DNA of 64,000 bases. It comes from Chryseobacterium sp. C-71. GTDB taxonomy: Bacteria; Bacteroidota; Bacteroidia; Flavobacteriales; Weeksellaceae. The notes below the pieces were generated by a model. That model did no database searches and was not told where the DNA came from. It was given only the letters and a program-made list of their open reading frames with translations. Both the position numbers and the translations under genes were made by a program. Location of the stretch: contig NZ_CP087131.1 of NCBI RefSeq assembly GCF_020911865.1, forward strand, positions 1,798,001 to 1,862,000, in the 5' to 3' direction. This document shows, one piece after another, positions 19,754 through 27,824 of this stretch (positions are counted from its first letter, which is position 1; every line of letters starts with the position of its first letter).

Positions 19754-20551
19754 TTAATAAATAATTTTAACCAATTCACTAATATCAAATTTCAGAATTG
19801 ATCTTAGCATAAAATTGTCCGCGATTTGATTTGTAGCAGAGATACTTCTTCCTATTGAAAGATTATACCCCGCAGTACTGGAAGTAATTCTTCTACAAGC
19901 AACCTTTGCAGTATGAACACCTGGAGTAATATTATTGACAACATAATTTAAAGTATAAATAGATTGATTTCTCTGGCCTTTCAATCGTATTCCGTTTATT
20001 TGGTCTGCTCTTAATGCGGCAAGCTTGTCATCTAAAAATATACCGCATGCAAAACGTACAAAACGATCAGAATTGTCTCCTACATCTGACATCTCAACAC
20101 CAGTTTGAAAATACAAATTGATCCTGTTTGTAGGATCGCTCACCTTTAAGCTCGTGGTTAAACCATCAATTACAGACCAAGCAGTGGTAAGGTTTTCTCC
20201 AATGGCATTTTTAGGAACTCCATCCCCTATACTTGTTGATCCGAAGTTGATGCCTGTATCATCTGTTATCGCATTAGATCCTGTAATTCTATATTCTCCT
20301 TGTTCATAAAAAGAGAGTTTTGAAGTTTTCCATTGTGGTGTTGCATTATCTCCCTGCGAGACTAAAAGCTGATTATCAGTTCCGGGATTTCCTGCTACAC
20401 TTTTTGTGCCGCCTACTTTAAGCTCGTTTCTAAGATTGATATCTCCATTTACATCGAGTGTAGATTTTGGCGTAGTAGTATTAATACCTACTTGTGCGCT
20501 TATGCTCATGCTAATAAATAACAAGGGCAGTAGCTTGATTATATTCTTCAT
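19754..20551 (-). CDS. Secreted beta-rich protein (module C, second gene)
   Basis: Protein of 265 residues with signal peptide ending SISAQ, then VGINTTTPKSTLDVNGDINL, the same head as the next two genes. The C-terminal half contains RFACGIFLDDKLAALR and HTAKVACRRI. It follows the module C SVRPPP gene after an unusually long 329-nt leader, whereas in modules A and B the gap is under 100 nt. Function unknown; likely exported with the other two trio members. Confidence 0.75.
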   Translation of the reverse strand: MKNIIKLLPLLFISMSISAQVGINTTTPKSTLDVNGDINLRNELKVGGTKSVAGNPGTDNQLLVSQGDNATPQWKTSKLSFYEQGEYRITGSNAITDDTGINFGSTSIGDGVPKNAIGENLTTAWSVIDGLTTSLKVSDPTNRINLYFQTGVEMSDVGDNSDRFVRFACGIFLDDKLAALRADQINGIRLKGQRNQSIYTLNYVVNNITPGVHTAKVACRRITSSTAGYNLSIGRSISATNQIADNFMLRSILKFDISELVKIIY

Positions 20552-20880
20552 ATATTAGTTAAAAAAAGTAAATAATAGCTTGTTGTGCATTTTGAATTAT
20601 TGGCTTTCGAAAATTAGCGAAACAGTTTTGTTAGCTTAATATCTACACTTTTTCACAATTTTTCTGTATAGCCTAGCGCTTTTTATCACCAGAAAAAACA
20701 ATGTCTTTACAATAAATTCTGTTTATAAGATAAAGAATGGCATTTCATTTACTAAAGAAATACAAAAGCCTTATTATCGATCACTTGAAAGTGTCTACAA
20801 AATACACAACGGGTTAAATAATAAATACTTCACTTGCTCTAAAAGAAAGTGCTCAAGTATTTTTTGAACAATAAGTTACA
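20552..20880 (-). other. Long structured leader between module C SVRPPP gene and surface-protein trio
   Basis: No gene was recognised. A hairpin AAATACTT..CACTT with AAGTG..AAGTATTT spans 20823-20862, shortly after the SVRPPP stop. An AUAAAAAG element (20686-20679) could pair with CUUUUUAU at the end of the SVRPPP gene, but it lies far from the next start. No TAnnTTTG promoter was found, so the trio probably depends on the upstream promoter. Confidence 0.4.
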
Positions 20881-21561
20881 TTAAGAATAAAAAGGAGGTG
20901 GTCTTACAGAGAAGATATTAGAGAAACAATCATCAAAAGATTTATTGTTATAATAAAAGAATTTTTTGGTGTGCAGAAAACCCAACGCTTTCTTTATAAA
21001 AAAAGATTCTGAAAAACATACTTGTTTACAAACATCCTGATTAGAAGGTTTGGGACCAATATAATCTTTAGCATTAAACTTAGAACCTGAAAATTTATCT
21101 GAAGATTGTGGTGGGTAAAATTCTTTGTTTAAAGAAGATTTATTTTTGCTTTCGAATTTTTCAATTTCTTGTTTTACCTTCTTAAGAGTGATTTGCTTCA
21201 CCTTTTCTTGTGTCAATCTGATCTCTTCCGTAAGATCATATTGTACAGCTCGTTTATTTTTAATCGAGGGATTTTGTGCAATTGAATGTGATTTTCCCAA
21301 ACCTTCTTCTGATAAGGCTACTTCTTTATATATAAGTTTTTTGTTGAAACTTTCATCCTTAGAAAATAAAACTACATTTCGGTCTACAAAAATGAATGCT
21401 GTATCTGTATGCTCTTCTTTTGAAGGCTCTTGCGCTTTAAAAAACTGAAGTTGAAATAGGAAAATAATGAAACCAAAAAAACGCAGCAAAAATCTAAATT
21501 TTTCGCTACCAAAGTTCTTAGAACTTTTACATTTATGTAAATCACCACTATTCAAAACCAC
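20881..21561 (-). CDS. Exported coiled-coil protein with C-terminal FSVRPPP tail, possible arrest peptide (module C, first gene)
   Basis: Protein of 226 residues, the most divergent of the three paralogues. The N-terminus has about 22 polar residues, then a hydrophobic segment ending FKAQ. VVLFSKDESFNKKL, a coiled coil with VKQEIEKFESKNK, and the tail YYNNKSFDDCFSNIF then SVRPPP follow, with FYS before the stop. The stretch GGTAGCGAAAAATTT near the start codes a segment also nearly identical in module A (GGTTGCGAAAAATTT), so the N-termini share ancestry at DNA level. Retention of SVRPPP despite heavy divergence elsewhere argues for selection on the tail. It begins the operon for three secreted proteins. 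Confidence 0.7.
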   Translation of the reverse strand: MVLNSGDLHKCKSSKNFGSEKFRFLLRFFGFIIFLFQLQFFKAQEPSKEEHTDTAFIFVDRNVVLFSKDESFNKKLIYKEVALSEEGLGKSHSIAQNPSIKNKRAVQYDLTEEIRLTQEKVKQITLKKVKQEIEKFESKNKSSLNKEFYPPQSSDKFSGSKFNAKDYIGPKPSNQDVCKQVCFSESFFIKKALGFLHTKKFFYYNNKSFDDCFSNIFSVRPPPFYS

Positions 21562-21571
21562 TACTGATTTG

Positions 21572-21579
21572 CAAAAATA
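21572..21579 (-). promoter_or_regulatory. Candidate -7 box for module C
   Basis: Minus strand TATTTTTG matches TAnnTTTG 11 bp upstream of the SVRPPP start. No convincing -33 TTTG was found, so support is partial. It would give a nearly leaderless mRNA. Confidence 0.4.
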
Positions 21580-21887
21580 GAAAAACTATGTGATTTAGTT
21601 TAAAATCAGTATGTTAAGAAATTCTAAAAATGATATATATCAACAATTGTAAATTTAACATAAAAATTTATGCTTTAAAATTTATTAATTGAAGAGTAAA
21701 AGAAGAGGTAAAAATTTAACCTTTTTGCTATTTTCTTATGTTTAAAATAATCCAATAAGACGGTTAGAAGTTAACCATCAATACAGCTCTGTTTGTATCA
21801 CTAACAGAATTTTCTTACTCATATTTATTTTGCATCATCAAAATTTGGTTAATAGCTATTGCGAATTCCGGAAATAGTACAAAAAAA

Positions 21888-21912
21888 AAGCGATAAACTT
21901 AGTTTATCGCTT
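21888..21912 (-). terminator. Intrinsic terminator after rplL
   Basis: AAGCGATAAACT / AGTTTATCGCTT hairpin 23 bp downstream of rplL, followed on the minus strand by nine T (21889-21881). It ends the rplKAJL transcript before island 3. Confidence 0.85.
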
Positions 21913-21934
21913 CCTTATATTTAAAAATTGAAAA

Positions 21935-22300
21935 TTATTTCAATTCTACTTCAGCACCAGCTTCTTCAAGTTGCTTCTTAAGAGCTTCAGCTTCGTCTTT
22001 AGAGATACCAGTTTTGATTGCAGCAGGAGCTCCATCTACGATATCTTTAGCTTCTTTAAGACCAGCACCAGTTAAATCTTTTACCAATTTAACGATAGCC
22101 AATTTAGAAGCACCAGCAGACTTAAGAATTACGTCGAATTCTGTTTTTTCTTCTACTGCTTCACCACCACCTGCAGCAACTACTACAGCAGCAGCAGCTG
22201 GCTCGATTCCGTACTCATCCTTAAGGATAGTAGCTAATTCATTTACGTCTTTTACTGTTAAGTTTACTAGCGTTTCAGCTAAATTTTTTAAATCTGACAT
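21935..22300 (-). CDS. rplL: 50S ribosomal protein L7/L12
   Basis: 121 residues, the normal length. It forms the flexible ribosomal stalk that recruits translation GTPases. The N-terminal dimerisation domain, an Ala/Gly-rich hinge ([16 protein letters not shown]) and the C-terminal factor-binding domain ([27 protein letters not shown]) are all seen. It is last in the rplKAJL operon and is followed by a strong terminator rather than by rpoB. Confidence 0.98.
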   Translation of the reverse strand: MSDLKNLAETLVNLTVKDVNELATILKDEYGIEPAAAAVVVAAGGGEAVEEKTEFDVILKSAGASKLAIVKLVKDLTGAGLKEAKDIVDGAPAAIKTGISKDEAEALKKQLEEAGAEVELK

Positions 22301-22347
22301 TGTTGTAATGTTTTTGTTGATTATTTATTTAATTTTTTTGAGAGTAA

Positions 22348-22941
22348 TTATTCAGCAGCTGGAGTTTCCTCAGTGCTTTCTGCAGCAGGAGCTTCTGGAG
22401 CCGCCTCAGCAGGAGTTTCTTCTACTGCAGGAGCAGCTTCTTCAGCTGTAGCTTCTGTAGTTTCAGATTTGTTTTGAAGAGCAGAAACAACTCTTTGAAT
22501 TGGAGACTGAAGTAATCCGATGATTTCACCGATCATTTCTTCTCTAGACTTAATGCTTACTAATGCATCAAGATTGTTGTCACCAACATAGAAAGTTTCT
22601 TGTACAAAAGCTGACTTCAATGCCGGCTTCTCTTCTTTTTTTCTAAAGTCTTTGATTAATTTTGCTGGTGCGTTAGCCGTTTCAGCAATCATTAATGCAG
22701 AGTTACCTTTGAAAGTTTCGAACATTTCAGAGTAATCTACTCCTTCAATCTGCTCCATTGCTTTTTGCAAAAGTGTGTTTTTCACAACTTTTACTTTGAT
22801 ATTTTGCTTGAAAGCCTGTCTTCTGAAGTCAGAAGATTTAGCAGCGTTCAAACCGTCTAGATCTGCTACATAAACTACTTTAGCATCCTGAAGCAAATCT
22901 TTGATCTCTTGTATTGCTACAACTTTTTGGTCTTTTGTCAT
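22348..22941 (-). CDS. rplJ: 50S ribosomal protein L10
   Basis: 197 residues. It anchors L7/L12 dimers to the ribosome; the globular domain (about 1-165) reads normally (VVAIQEIKDLLQDAKVVYVADLDGL, KVVKNTLLQKAM). About 30 extra C-terminal residues rich in Ala, Glu and Pro extend past the usual end. In many bacteria L10 also represses its own operon through the leader RNA. It lies 47 bp upstream of rplL. Confidence 0.98.
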   Translation of the reverse strand: MTKDQKVVAIQEIKDLLQDAKVVYVADLDGLNAAKSSDFRRQAFKQNIKVKVVKNTLLQKAMEQIEGVDYSEMFETFKGNSALMIAETANAPAKLIKDFRKKEEKPALKSAFVQETFYVGDNNLDALVSIKSREEMIGEIIGLLQSPIQRVVSALQNKSETTEATAEEAAPAVEETPAEAAPEAPAAESTEETPAAE

Positions 22942-22958
22942 TGTCTTAAGGATTATAA

Positions 22959-23651
22959 TTAGTTAACAGATTTACTATCAATTGCAATACCTGGGCTCAT
23001 TGTAGAAGACAAATAAATGCTCTTCACATAAGTACCTTTAGCAGCAGTTGGTTTCATTTTGATCAAAGTAGAGATTAATTCCTGAGCATTCTCCTTGATT
23101 TTAGCCGCATCGAAAGATACTTTACCAATACCAGCGTGGATAATACCGTATTTATCAACTTTGAAATCAATTTTACCAGCTTTTACTTCAGTTACTGCTT
23201 TACCAATTTCCATAGTTACAGTACCTGATTTTGGGTTAGGCATCAAACCTCTTGGTCCTAAAACTCTACCCAATGGTCCTAATTTACCCATAACAGCCGG
23301 CATAGTAACGATAACGTCAACATCCGTCCAACCATCTTTTATTTTTTGTAAATATTCGTCAAGACCTACATAATCAGCACCAGCTGCTTTAGCTTCAGCT
23401 TCTTTATCTGGAGTTACTAAAGCCAAAACTTTAACATCTTTACCAGTACCGTGAGGAAGAGATACTACACCTCTTACCATTTGGTTAGCTTTTCTAGGGT
23501 CTACACCCAATCTTACAGCGATATCTACAGAAGCATCAAACTTTGCAGTGTTTACTTCTTTTACAAGAGCAGCACCTTCTTCCAGGTTATAAATTCTTCC
23601 TTTTTCTACTTTGCTTAAAGCTTCCTTTTGCTTTTTAGTCAATTTTGCCAT
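22959..23651 (-). CDS. rplA: 50S ribosomal protein L1
   Basis: 230 residues, normal length. It forms the L1 stalk that helps release deacylated tRNA. Recognised by [23 protein letters not shown] and [15 protein letters not shown]. It lies 11 bp after rplK and 17 bp before rplJ, in the usual operon. Confidence 0.98.
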   Translation of the reverse strand: MAKLTKKQKEALSKVEKGRIYNLEEGAALVKEVNTAKFDASVDIAVRLGVDPRKANQMVRGVVSLPHGTGKDVKVLALVTPDKEAEAKAAGADYVGLDEYLQKIKDGWTDVDVIVTMPAVMGKLGPLGRVLGPRGLMPNPKSGTVTMEIGKAVTEVKAGKIDFKVDKYGIIHAGIGKVSFDAAKIKENAQELISTLIKMKPTAAKGTYVKSIYLSSTMSPGIAIDSKSVN

Positions 23652-23662
23652 TTCTCTTAGTT

Positions 23663-24106
23663 TTAAGCGTTAGTTGGTTTAGTTCCTGTTACTCTTAATC
23701 CCATAGATCTAGCAGTACCTGCAACCATAGAAAGAGCTGAGTCCAAAGTAAAACAGTTAAGATCTGTCATTTTATCTTCAGCGATTTTTTGAACTTGCGC
23801 CCAAGATACAGCACCTACTTTGTTTCTGTTTGGTTCACCGGATCCTCCTTTGATTTTAGCTGCATCCATTAACTGAATTGCTGCAGGTGGAGTTTTAATA
23901 ACGAATTCAAAAGATTTGTCTTCGTACACTGTAATAACTACAGGTAAAACTTGACCTGGCTTATCCTGAGTTCTTCCGTTAAATTGTTTACAAAACTCCA
24001 TGATGTTCACACCTGCAGAACCTAATGCCGGACCTACTGGTGGAGATGGGTTTGCTGCTCCTCCTTTCACTTGGAGCTTAACCATTTTAAAGACTTTTTT
24101 AGCCAT
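23663..24106 (-). CDS. rplK: 50S ribosomal protein L11
   Basis: 147 residues, full length. It is part of the GTPase-associated centre. Diagnostic motifs are [31 protein letters not shown] and a C-terminal [12 protein letters not shown]. It is first gene of the rplKAJL operon, which in most genomes follows nusG directly; here island 2 intervenes and a good promoter lies about 100 bp upstream. Confidence 0.98.
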   Translation of the reverse strand: MAKKVFKMVKLQVKGGAANPSPPVGPALGSAGVNIMEFCKQFNGRTQDKPGQVLPVVITVYEDKSFEFVIKTPPAAIQLMDAAKIKGGSGEPNRNKVGAVSWAQVQKIAEDKMTDLNCFTLDSALSMVAGTARSMGLRVTGTKPTNA

Positions 24107-24204
24107 TGTTTGTTTTTTAAAAATTGAATAATTAATGAGTTTGGAAGCATTTATTATTCAGCAGGTTACCGCACTCACATAAAGTAAACCTACTTTTCGG
24201 ACTG

Positions 24205-24235
24205 CAAAATTATGAAATATTTTTTAATTAGCAAA
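24205..24235 (-). promoter_or_regulatory. Bacteroidota-type promoter for rplKAJL
   Basis: TTTG (24235-24232), 19-base spacer, TAATTTTG (24212-24205) on the minus strand. It is a full consensus match placed between island 2 and rplK. The leader would be about 93 nt. Confidence 0.75.
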
Positions 24236-24268
24236 AGTAATTGATTGATTTTTAGAAAGAATATGAAA

Positions 24269-24930
24269 TTAAGGCAAAATTTTGGGTCCTAGAATTTCCA
24301 TCCAAAGAATATATCCTAAAACTCCACCCACTAAACCGGATAAAACAAAAGTAAATCTTTGACTAAGTGGAATAAATTTAAAAATTACGATTGAAACAAT
24401 GACCAAACCACCAAAACCTGTTAGAAAATCTAAAGTATATACTGGCAATCCTAATTTTAGAGAAACACGGCTTTCGTCACCATTCTGCATAATACGCCCT
24501 TTAAAAATATAAACAAATATTTCCATAGAAGCAATTGCTGTCTGTCTAAGCCAAAATATTGTCATGAAAATTATTGTCCAATGTTTTGTACTTAATTTTG
24601 TTTTTTTTTGTATTTCACTTTTAAATTCATATAAAAACAGAAAACCCAAAGTACCTGTCAACATTGTCTGAATAGGACCACCTAAAGAAATTAATATACT
24701 TTCCCATTTAAATAGAAGGCGATAATTCTCATTTTTTTTGTTCTCATATAGGAATAATGTATTTCTCCATCCATCCCTAAAATTTCAACTACCACATAAT
24801 GACCAAACTCATGAGACAATGTACCCACCACAGTCATCAAAATAAATGTGATCGTTAGTTTAATTAGCAGTTTTTCATCAACCTTAAACTCAATCAAATC
24901 CTTCAAAAAATTATTAATACTTTCTTTCAT
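24269..24930 (-). pseudogene. M50-like membrane metallopeptidase, frameshifted
   Basis: Two reading frames join into one protein of about 220 residues. The first (24930-24691) has a membrane segment and the zinc site HEFGH; the second continues in the +1 frame as WESILISLGGPIQTMLTGTLGFL and ends with further membrane segments. The frame changes inside a run of eight A (plus-strand T at 24732-24739); removing or adding one base restores NENYRLLFKWESILISLGGPIQTM. HExxH followed by GGP.QT is typical of M50-like intramembrane peptidases. It is either a decayed gene, a phase-variable homopolymer tract or a sequencing error. It overlaps the upstream membrane-protein gene by 4 bp (ATGA). Confidence 0.7.
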
Positions 24931-25421
24931 GAAATTAGTTTTAACTGATCAATAATATTTTGAAGCTGGAAAAACTTCATGATGACAATGCTTATGAAAA
25001 ATAGTAAAATAAAAATAAGATCTCTTCTTACCAATAATTTGTATTTTGAAAAAAAATATCCCGAATTAATAGCTCCACAAACATATAAGATCACAAGAGT
25101 TTTATAATATTTCTCAACACTAAGTCCTACCATGTCTTTATACCCTTCAAAGCGAAACGGGAAAAAGTCGTTCAGAATATTGTAGAACAAAATCGTGAAA
25201 AAATAGAGACAATATAATCTGAGAATAAAATTTAATTTACCACTTAAGTACGTATTTAGAAAGTGCAGTATTATTAGAATAGCAACGATGCAAATGGGAT
25301 ACGTAACCACATAATAAATGCCAATTGCCCCAACTAAAAATGGAGCAATTGACGAAAATATATTTTCTATTATTACACTGATAAAAAGTATAAGCAAAAA
25401 TGTTTTAATATAATACCTCAT
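24927..25421 (-). CDS. Multi-pass membrane protein of unknown function
   Basis: About 164 residues if started at the Met at 25421 (MRYYIKTFLLILFISVI); a longer frame reaches 25460. The 25421 start overlaps the upstream stop region, as expected in a tight operon. Roughly four to five hydrophobic segments are seen, with few polar loops. No family was recognised. It sits between a decayed lipoprotein gene and an M50-like peptidase gene, so the three may have worked together in the envelope. Confidence 0.6.
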   Translation of the reverse strand: MRYYIKTFLLILFISVIIENIFSSIAPFLVGAIGIYYVVTYPICIVAILIILHFLNTYLSGKLNFILRLYCLYFFTILFYNILNDFFPFRFEGYKDMVGLSVEKYYKTLVILYVCGAINSGYFFSKYKLLVRRDLIFILLFFISIVIMKFFQLQNIIDQLKLIS

Positions 25422-26632
25422 TAATTTCAGAAATCGTTTTATTATGTAAAAAACCGACATCTTTCTTTACATTATCAAATATAATATTAAGATTTGCATT
25501 ATTGCTATTTTTTTGTCGTAAAGATTCTATCAAAGAAAAAACTTCTTCTTTCATATCATTATCAATACCTATTTCAGTACTTTTCATACCCTTATAATTA
25601 TTATAAAAATTAAATATTTTAGGCATTAAAACAGCAATTTTTATTGCATCCGAATAATCCATATTGCAACCATGAAAACTGGTGTTATAGTAGTATTCTA
25701 TATACTTAAGTCCAAAAAAAACTATCCTGCATAATTCCATCTCTCATTTCATAAGCTAATTGTGAATTAAAATTAGAAGTATAAGACCTTCCTTCTTCCA
25801 TCACTTTCGATCTTGCTTGAAGTAGTGGACAAGGACCTTCTGGATTCATAGGAGGATTCTCTCCAGGTCCTTCACCAGGAAATGGCGGCTCTGCAATATC
25901 TTGGATAGAAATAGTTAATTTTGGAGGAAATGTACCACAACATCTATTCCCATAATTATTATATAGCTTACCTAAAGCTTCTTTTGTATCTTGATTAGGA
26001 GTTGATTCTAGCGAAACAAGTTCACCAATAGCCATTGCTCTCTTTCGAGTAAATCTTTTGACCCAACAAAATCACTATTTGGATTAGCTTCATTTGCCAA
26101 TGGTTTGGTATCATAAACAGTAGTATTCAAAATTGTATAAGCAGAAAGGTTATTATATTTCTTATATATATTTGAATAAAATACCGCAAAATTAACTTCT
26201 TCATAACCACCTCCATTACTTAAAGCTGTTAAATAAGGTAAGTTTTCAAATATATCATTTTCATTTTTCGAATAAAATGAATGTTCAAGCTTTTCACCAC
26301 GATAATGAAAAACTGATACAGCTTTTAGATTATCCAAATTAACTTCACCTCCCGTTTCGTTACCTACAGTATATATTATTAATCCTCTTAGATTATCAAA
26401 ATCATTAACATTAATTTTATCGTAGACTGTTGAAATTTGAGAATTACTTAAACCTAATTCTCCACCCGGAGTAAAGAATCCTCCAGTTGAGCTCATTCTT
26501 GCCGATGACATAGTTTGAGAATTTTCCTGAGCGACATTAGAAACTTCTTGATCATCATGATTTTAAACAAGAGATAATATCTAAAAGCATAAATGCTAAA
26601 AAGGCAGTAAGAATAACTTTTTTCTTTTTCAT
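25405..26632 (-). pseudogene. Lipoprotein gene with at least three frameshifts
   Basis: An ATG at 26632 opens a lipoprotein signal peptide (MKKKKVILTAFLAFMLLDIISC), but the frame stops two or three codons later. Dropping one A near 26575 continues it as LNHDDQEVSNVAQ into the frame at 26511-26008. A second shift near 26035-26046 joins to the frame at 26035-25706. A third, in a run of eight A at 25714-25721, joins to the frame ending at 25405. Repaired, it would be a Pro/Gly-containing lipoprotein of about 400 residues with no recognised domain. Several indels in one gene suggest real decay, though homopolymer sequencing error must be excluded. A good promoter remains upstream. Confidence 0.65.
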
Positions 26633-26656
26633 AAAATATGTTTAATTGTTAGATCA

Positions 26657-26687
26657 CAAACATATAACAAAAAATAAAAAAGACAAG
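26657..26687 (-). promoter_or_regulatory. Promoter of island 2 operon
   Basis: TATGTTTG (26664-26657) with CTTG (26687-26684) 19 bases upstream on the minus strand, about 25 bp before the lipoprotein ATG at 26632. Confidence 0.6.
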
Positions 26688-26878
26688 CACACTCATGATT
26701 AAAAACATGATTATCAGTAAGTTAAAAATAAAAATTATAATAAAAAAAAGAGATTATGGAGAATTTACAAACTAATAAAACAAAATAAATTTGTAAAATC
26801 AATTTTAAAAATCACTTCACTTCATATACTTTTTAAAATCATTACTATCCTTTGAGGGATGTGAAAAATAATAAAGCA

Positions 26879-26908
26879 AAAAAACCGCTCATTTCTGAGC
26901 GGTTTTTT
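26879..26908 (-). terminator. Terminator after nusG
   Basis: Symmetric hairpin AAAAAACCGCTCA / TGAGCGGTTTTTT with a 4-base loop, 17 bp after nusG. It ends the tuf-secE-nusG segment before island 2 and works in both orientations by sequence. Confidence 0.9.
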
Positions 26909-26924
26909 TTATATCTGAAAAGTA

Positions 26925-27467
26925 TTATACTTTTTCTACCTGCGAAAAGCTTAGTTCCATTGGAGTTTTTCTTCCGAAGATCAAAACAGAAACTTCTACC
27001 TTCTTCTTGTCTTCCAAGATTTTCTCTACTGTACCGTTGAAACCATTGAATGGTCCATCGATTACTTTTACGTTTTCACCAACGATGAATGGAATTTCTG
27101 CATCTGAAGCAAATTCTGAAAGCTCATCCATTCTTCCAAGCATTCTGTTGACCTCAGATTTTCTCATCGGAACAGGATCTCCACCTTTGGTTAAACTCAA
27201 GAAAGAAATCACCCCAGGAATGTTTTTGATCACGTGAGGAATTTCTCCCATCAACTCAGCTTCTACCATCAGATAACCAGGATAGTATGGTCTTTCTTTT
27301 GGCACTTTCTTCCCATTTCTAAGCTGAATAACCTTTTCCATAGGAATCACTACCTGAGTAACATACTGCTCAAACCCTAAACGTTTGATTTCTGTCTCAA
27401 TATAGTTTTTCACTTTATTTTCCTGTCCGCTGATTGCTTTCAGCACATACCATTTCAATTCGCTCAT
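26925..27467 (-). CDS. nusG: Transcription termination/antitermination factor NusG
   Basis: 180 residues, typical length. It binds RNA polymerase and modulates pausing and Rho action. The NGN domain (LKWYVLKAISGQENKVKNYI, RPYYPGYLMVEAEL) and C-terminal KOW domain (VGENVKVIDGPFNGFNGTVEKI) are intact. It lies 17 bp after secE. The usual next gene, rplK, is displaced by island 2. Confidence 0.97.
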   Translation of the reverse strand: MSELKWYVLKAISGQENKVKNYIETEIKRLGFEQYVTQVVIPMEKVIQLRNGKKVPKERPYYPGYLMVEAELMGEIPHVIKNIPGVISFLSLTKGGDPVPMRKSEVNRMLGRMDELSEFASDAEIPFIVGENVKVIDGPFNGFNGTVEKILEDKKKVEVSVLIFGRKTPMELSFSQVEKV

Positions 27468-27484
27468 TATGGGAAAATACTTTA

Positions 27485-27688
27485 TTAGTTGAAGGTATTG
27501 ATTAGTATTCCGATGATGTTGCTGATTGATTTTGAAAACAATTCATCAACGCCAAAGGTAAACAATGCCAAAATAACAGTTGCTACAGTAACAACAATAG
27601 TTGAAGACTGTAAGTCAGACCACTTTGGCCACTCTACTTTGTGTCTAAATTCGTGATAAGAACCTTTTAAAAATTCTACTAAGCTCAT
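27485..27688 (-). CDS. secE: Preprotein translocase subunit SecE
   Basis: 67 residues from the Met at 27688 (MSLVEFLKGSYHEFRHKVEWPKW). A longer frame to 27712 would overlap the tRNA-Trp gene and is rejected. The amphipathic region with VEWPKWSDLQSST and one C-terminal membrane segment (about 35-58) are standard for single-span SecE, which clamps SecY. Confidence 0.95.
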   Translation of the reverse strand: MSLVEFLKGSYHEFRHKVEWPKWSDLQSSTIVVTVATVILALFTFGVDELFSKSISNIIGILINTFN

Positions 27689-27701
27689 TATTTTCTTTTT
27701 G

Positions 27702-27772
27702 CACGGGCACAAGGATTCGAACCCTGATCAACGGTGTTGGAGACCGGTATCCTACCATTGGACGATGCCCGT
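27702..27772 (-). tRNA. tRNA-Trp (CCA anticodon)
   Basis: Cloverleaf of 71 nt with acceptor ACGGGCA/TGCCCGT, loop CTCCAAC giving anticodon CCA, and T arm with GGTTCGAAT. The 3' CCA is not encoded. It sits between tuf and secE, as in many bacteria. Confidence 0.95.
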
Positions 27773-27778
27773 AGATTA

Positions 27779-27808
27779 AAAGTTCCGTAAGTTTCCTTAC
27801 GGAACTTT
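27779..27808 (-). terminator. Hairpin between tuf and tRNA-Trp
   Basis: AAAGTTCCGTAAG / CTTACGGAACTTT hairpin 17 bp after tuf and 6 bp before tRNA-Trp. The following U tract is short, so it may be a weak terminator or an RNA-processing site within a tuf-trp-secE-nusG transcript. Confidence 0.55.
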
Positions 27809-27824
27809 AATTATATTAAGATGA

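Noticed and set aside
22014..22451. Plus-strand open frame of 145 codons antisense to rplL/rplJ
   Set aside because: It mirrors the Ala-rich hinge and tail of two clear ribosomal protein genes and has low-complexity content (repeated QEL/LLQ); an antisense shadow.
27689..27712. N-terminal extension of SecE (MCPCKKKI)
   Set aside because: It is coded by the tRNA-Trp 3' end; the Met at 27688 gives the normal SecE length.
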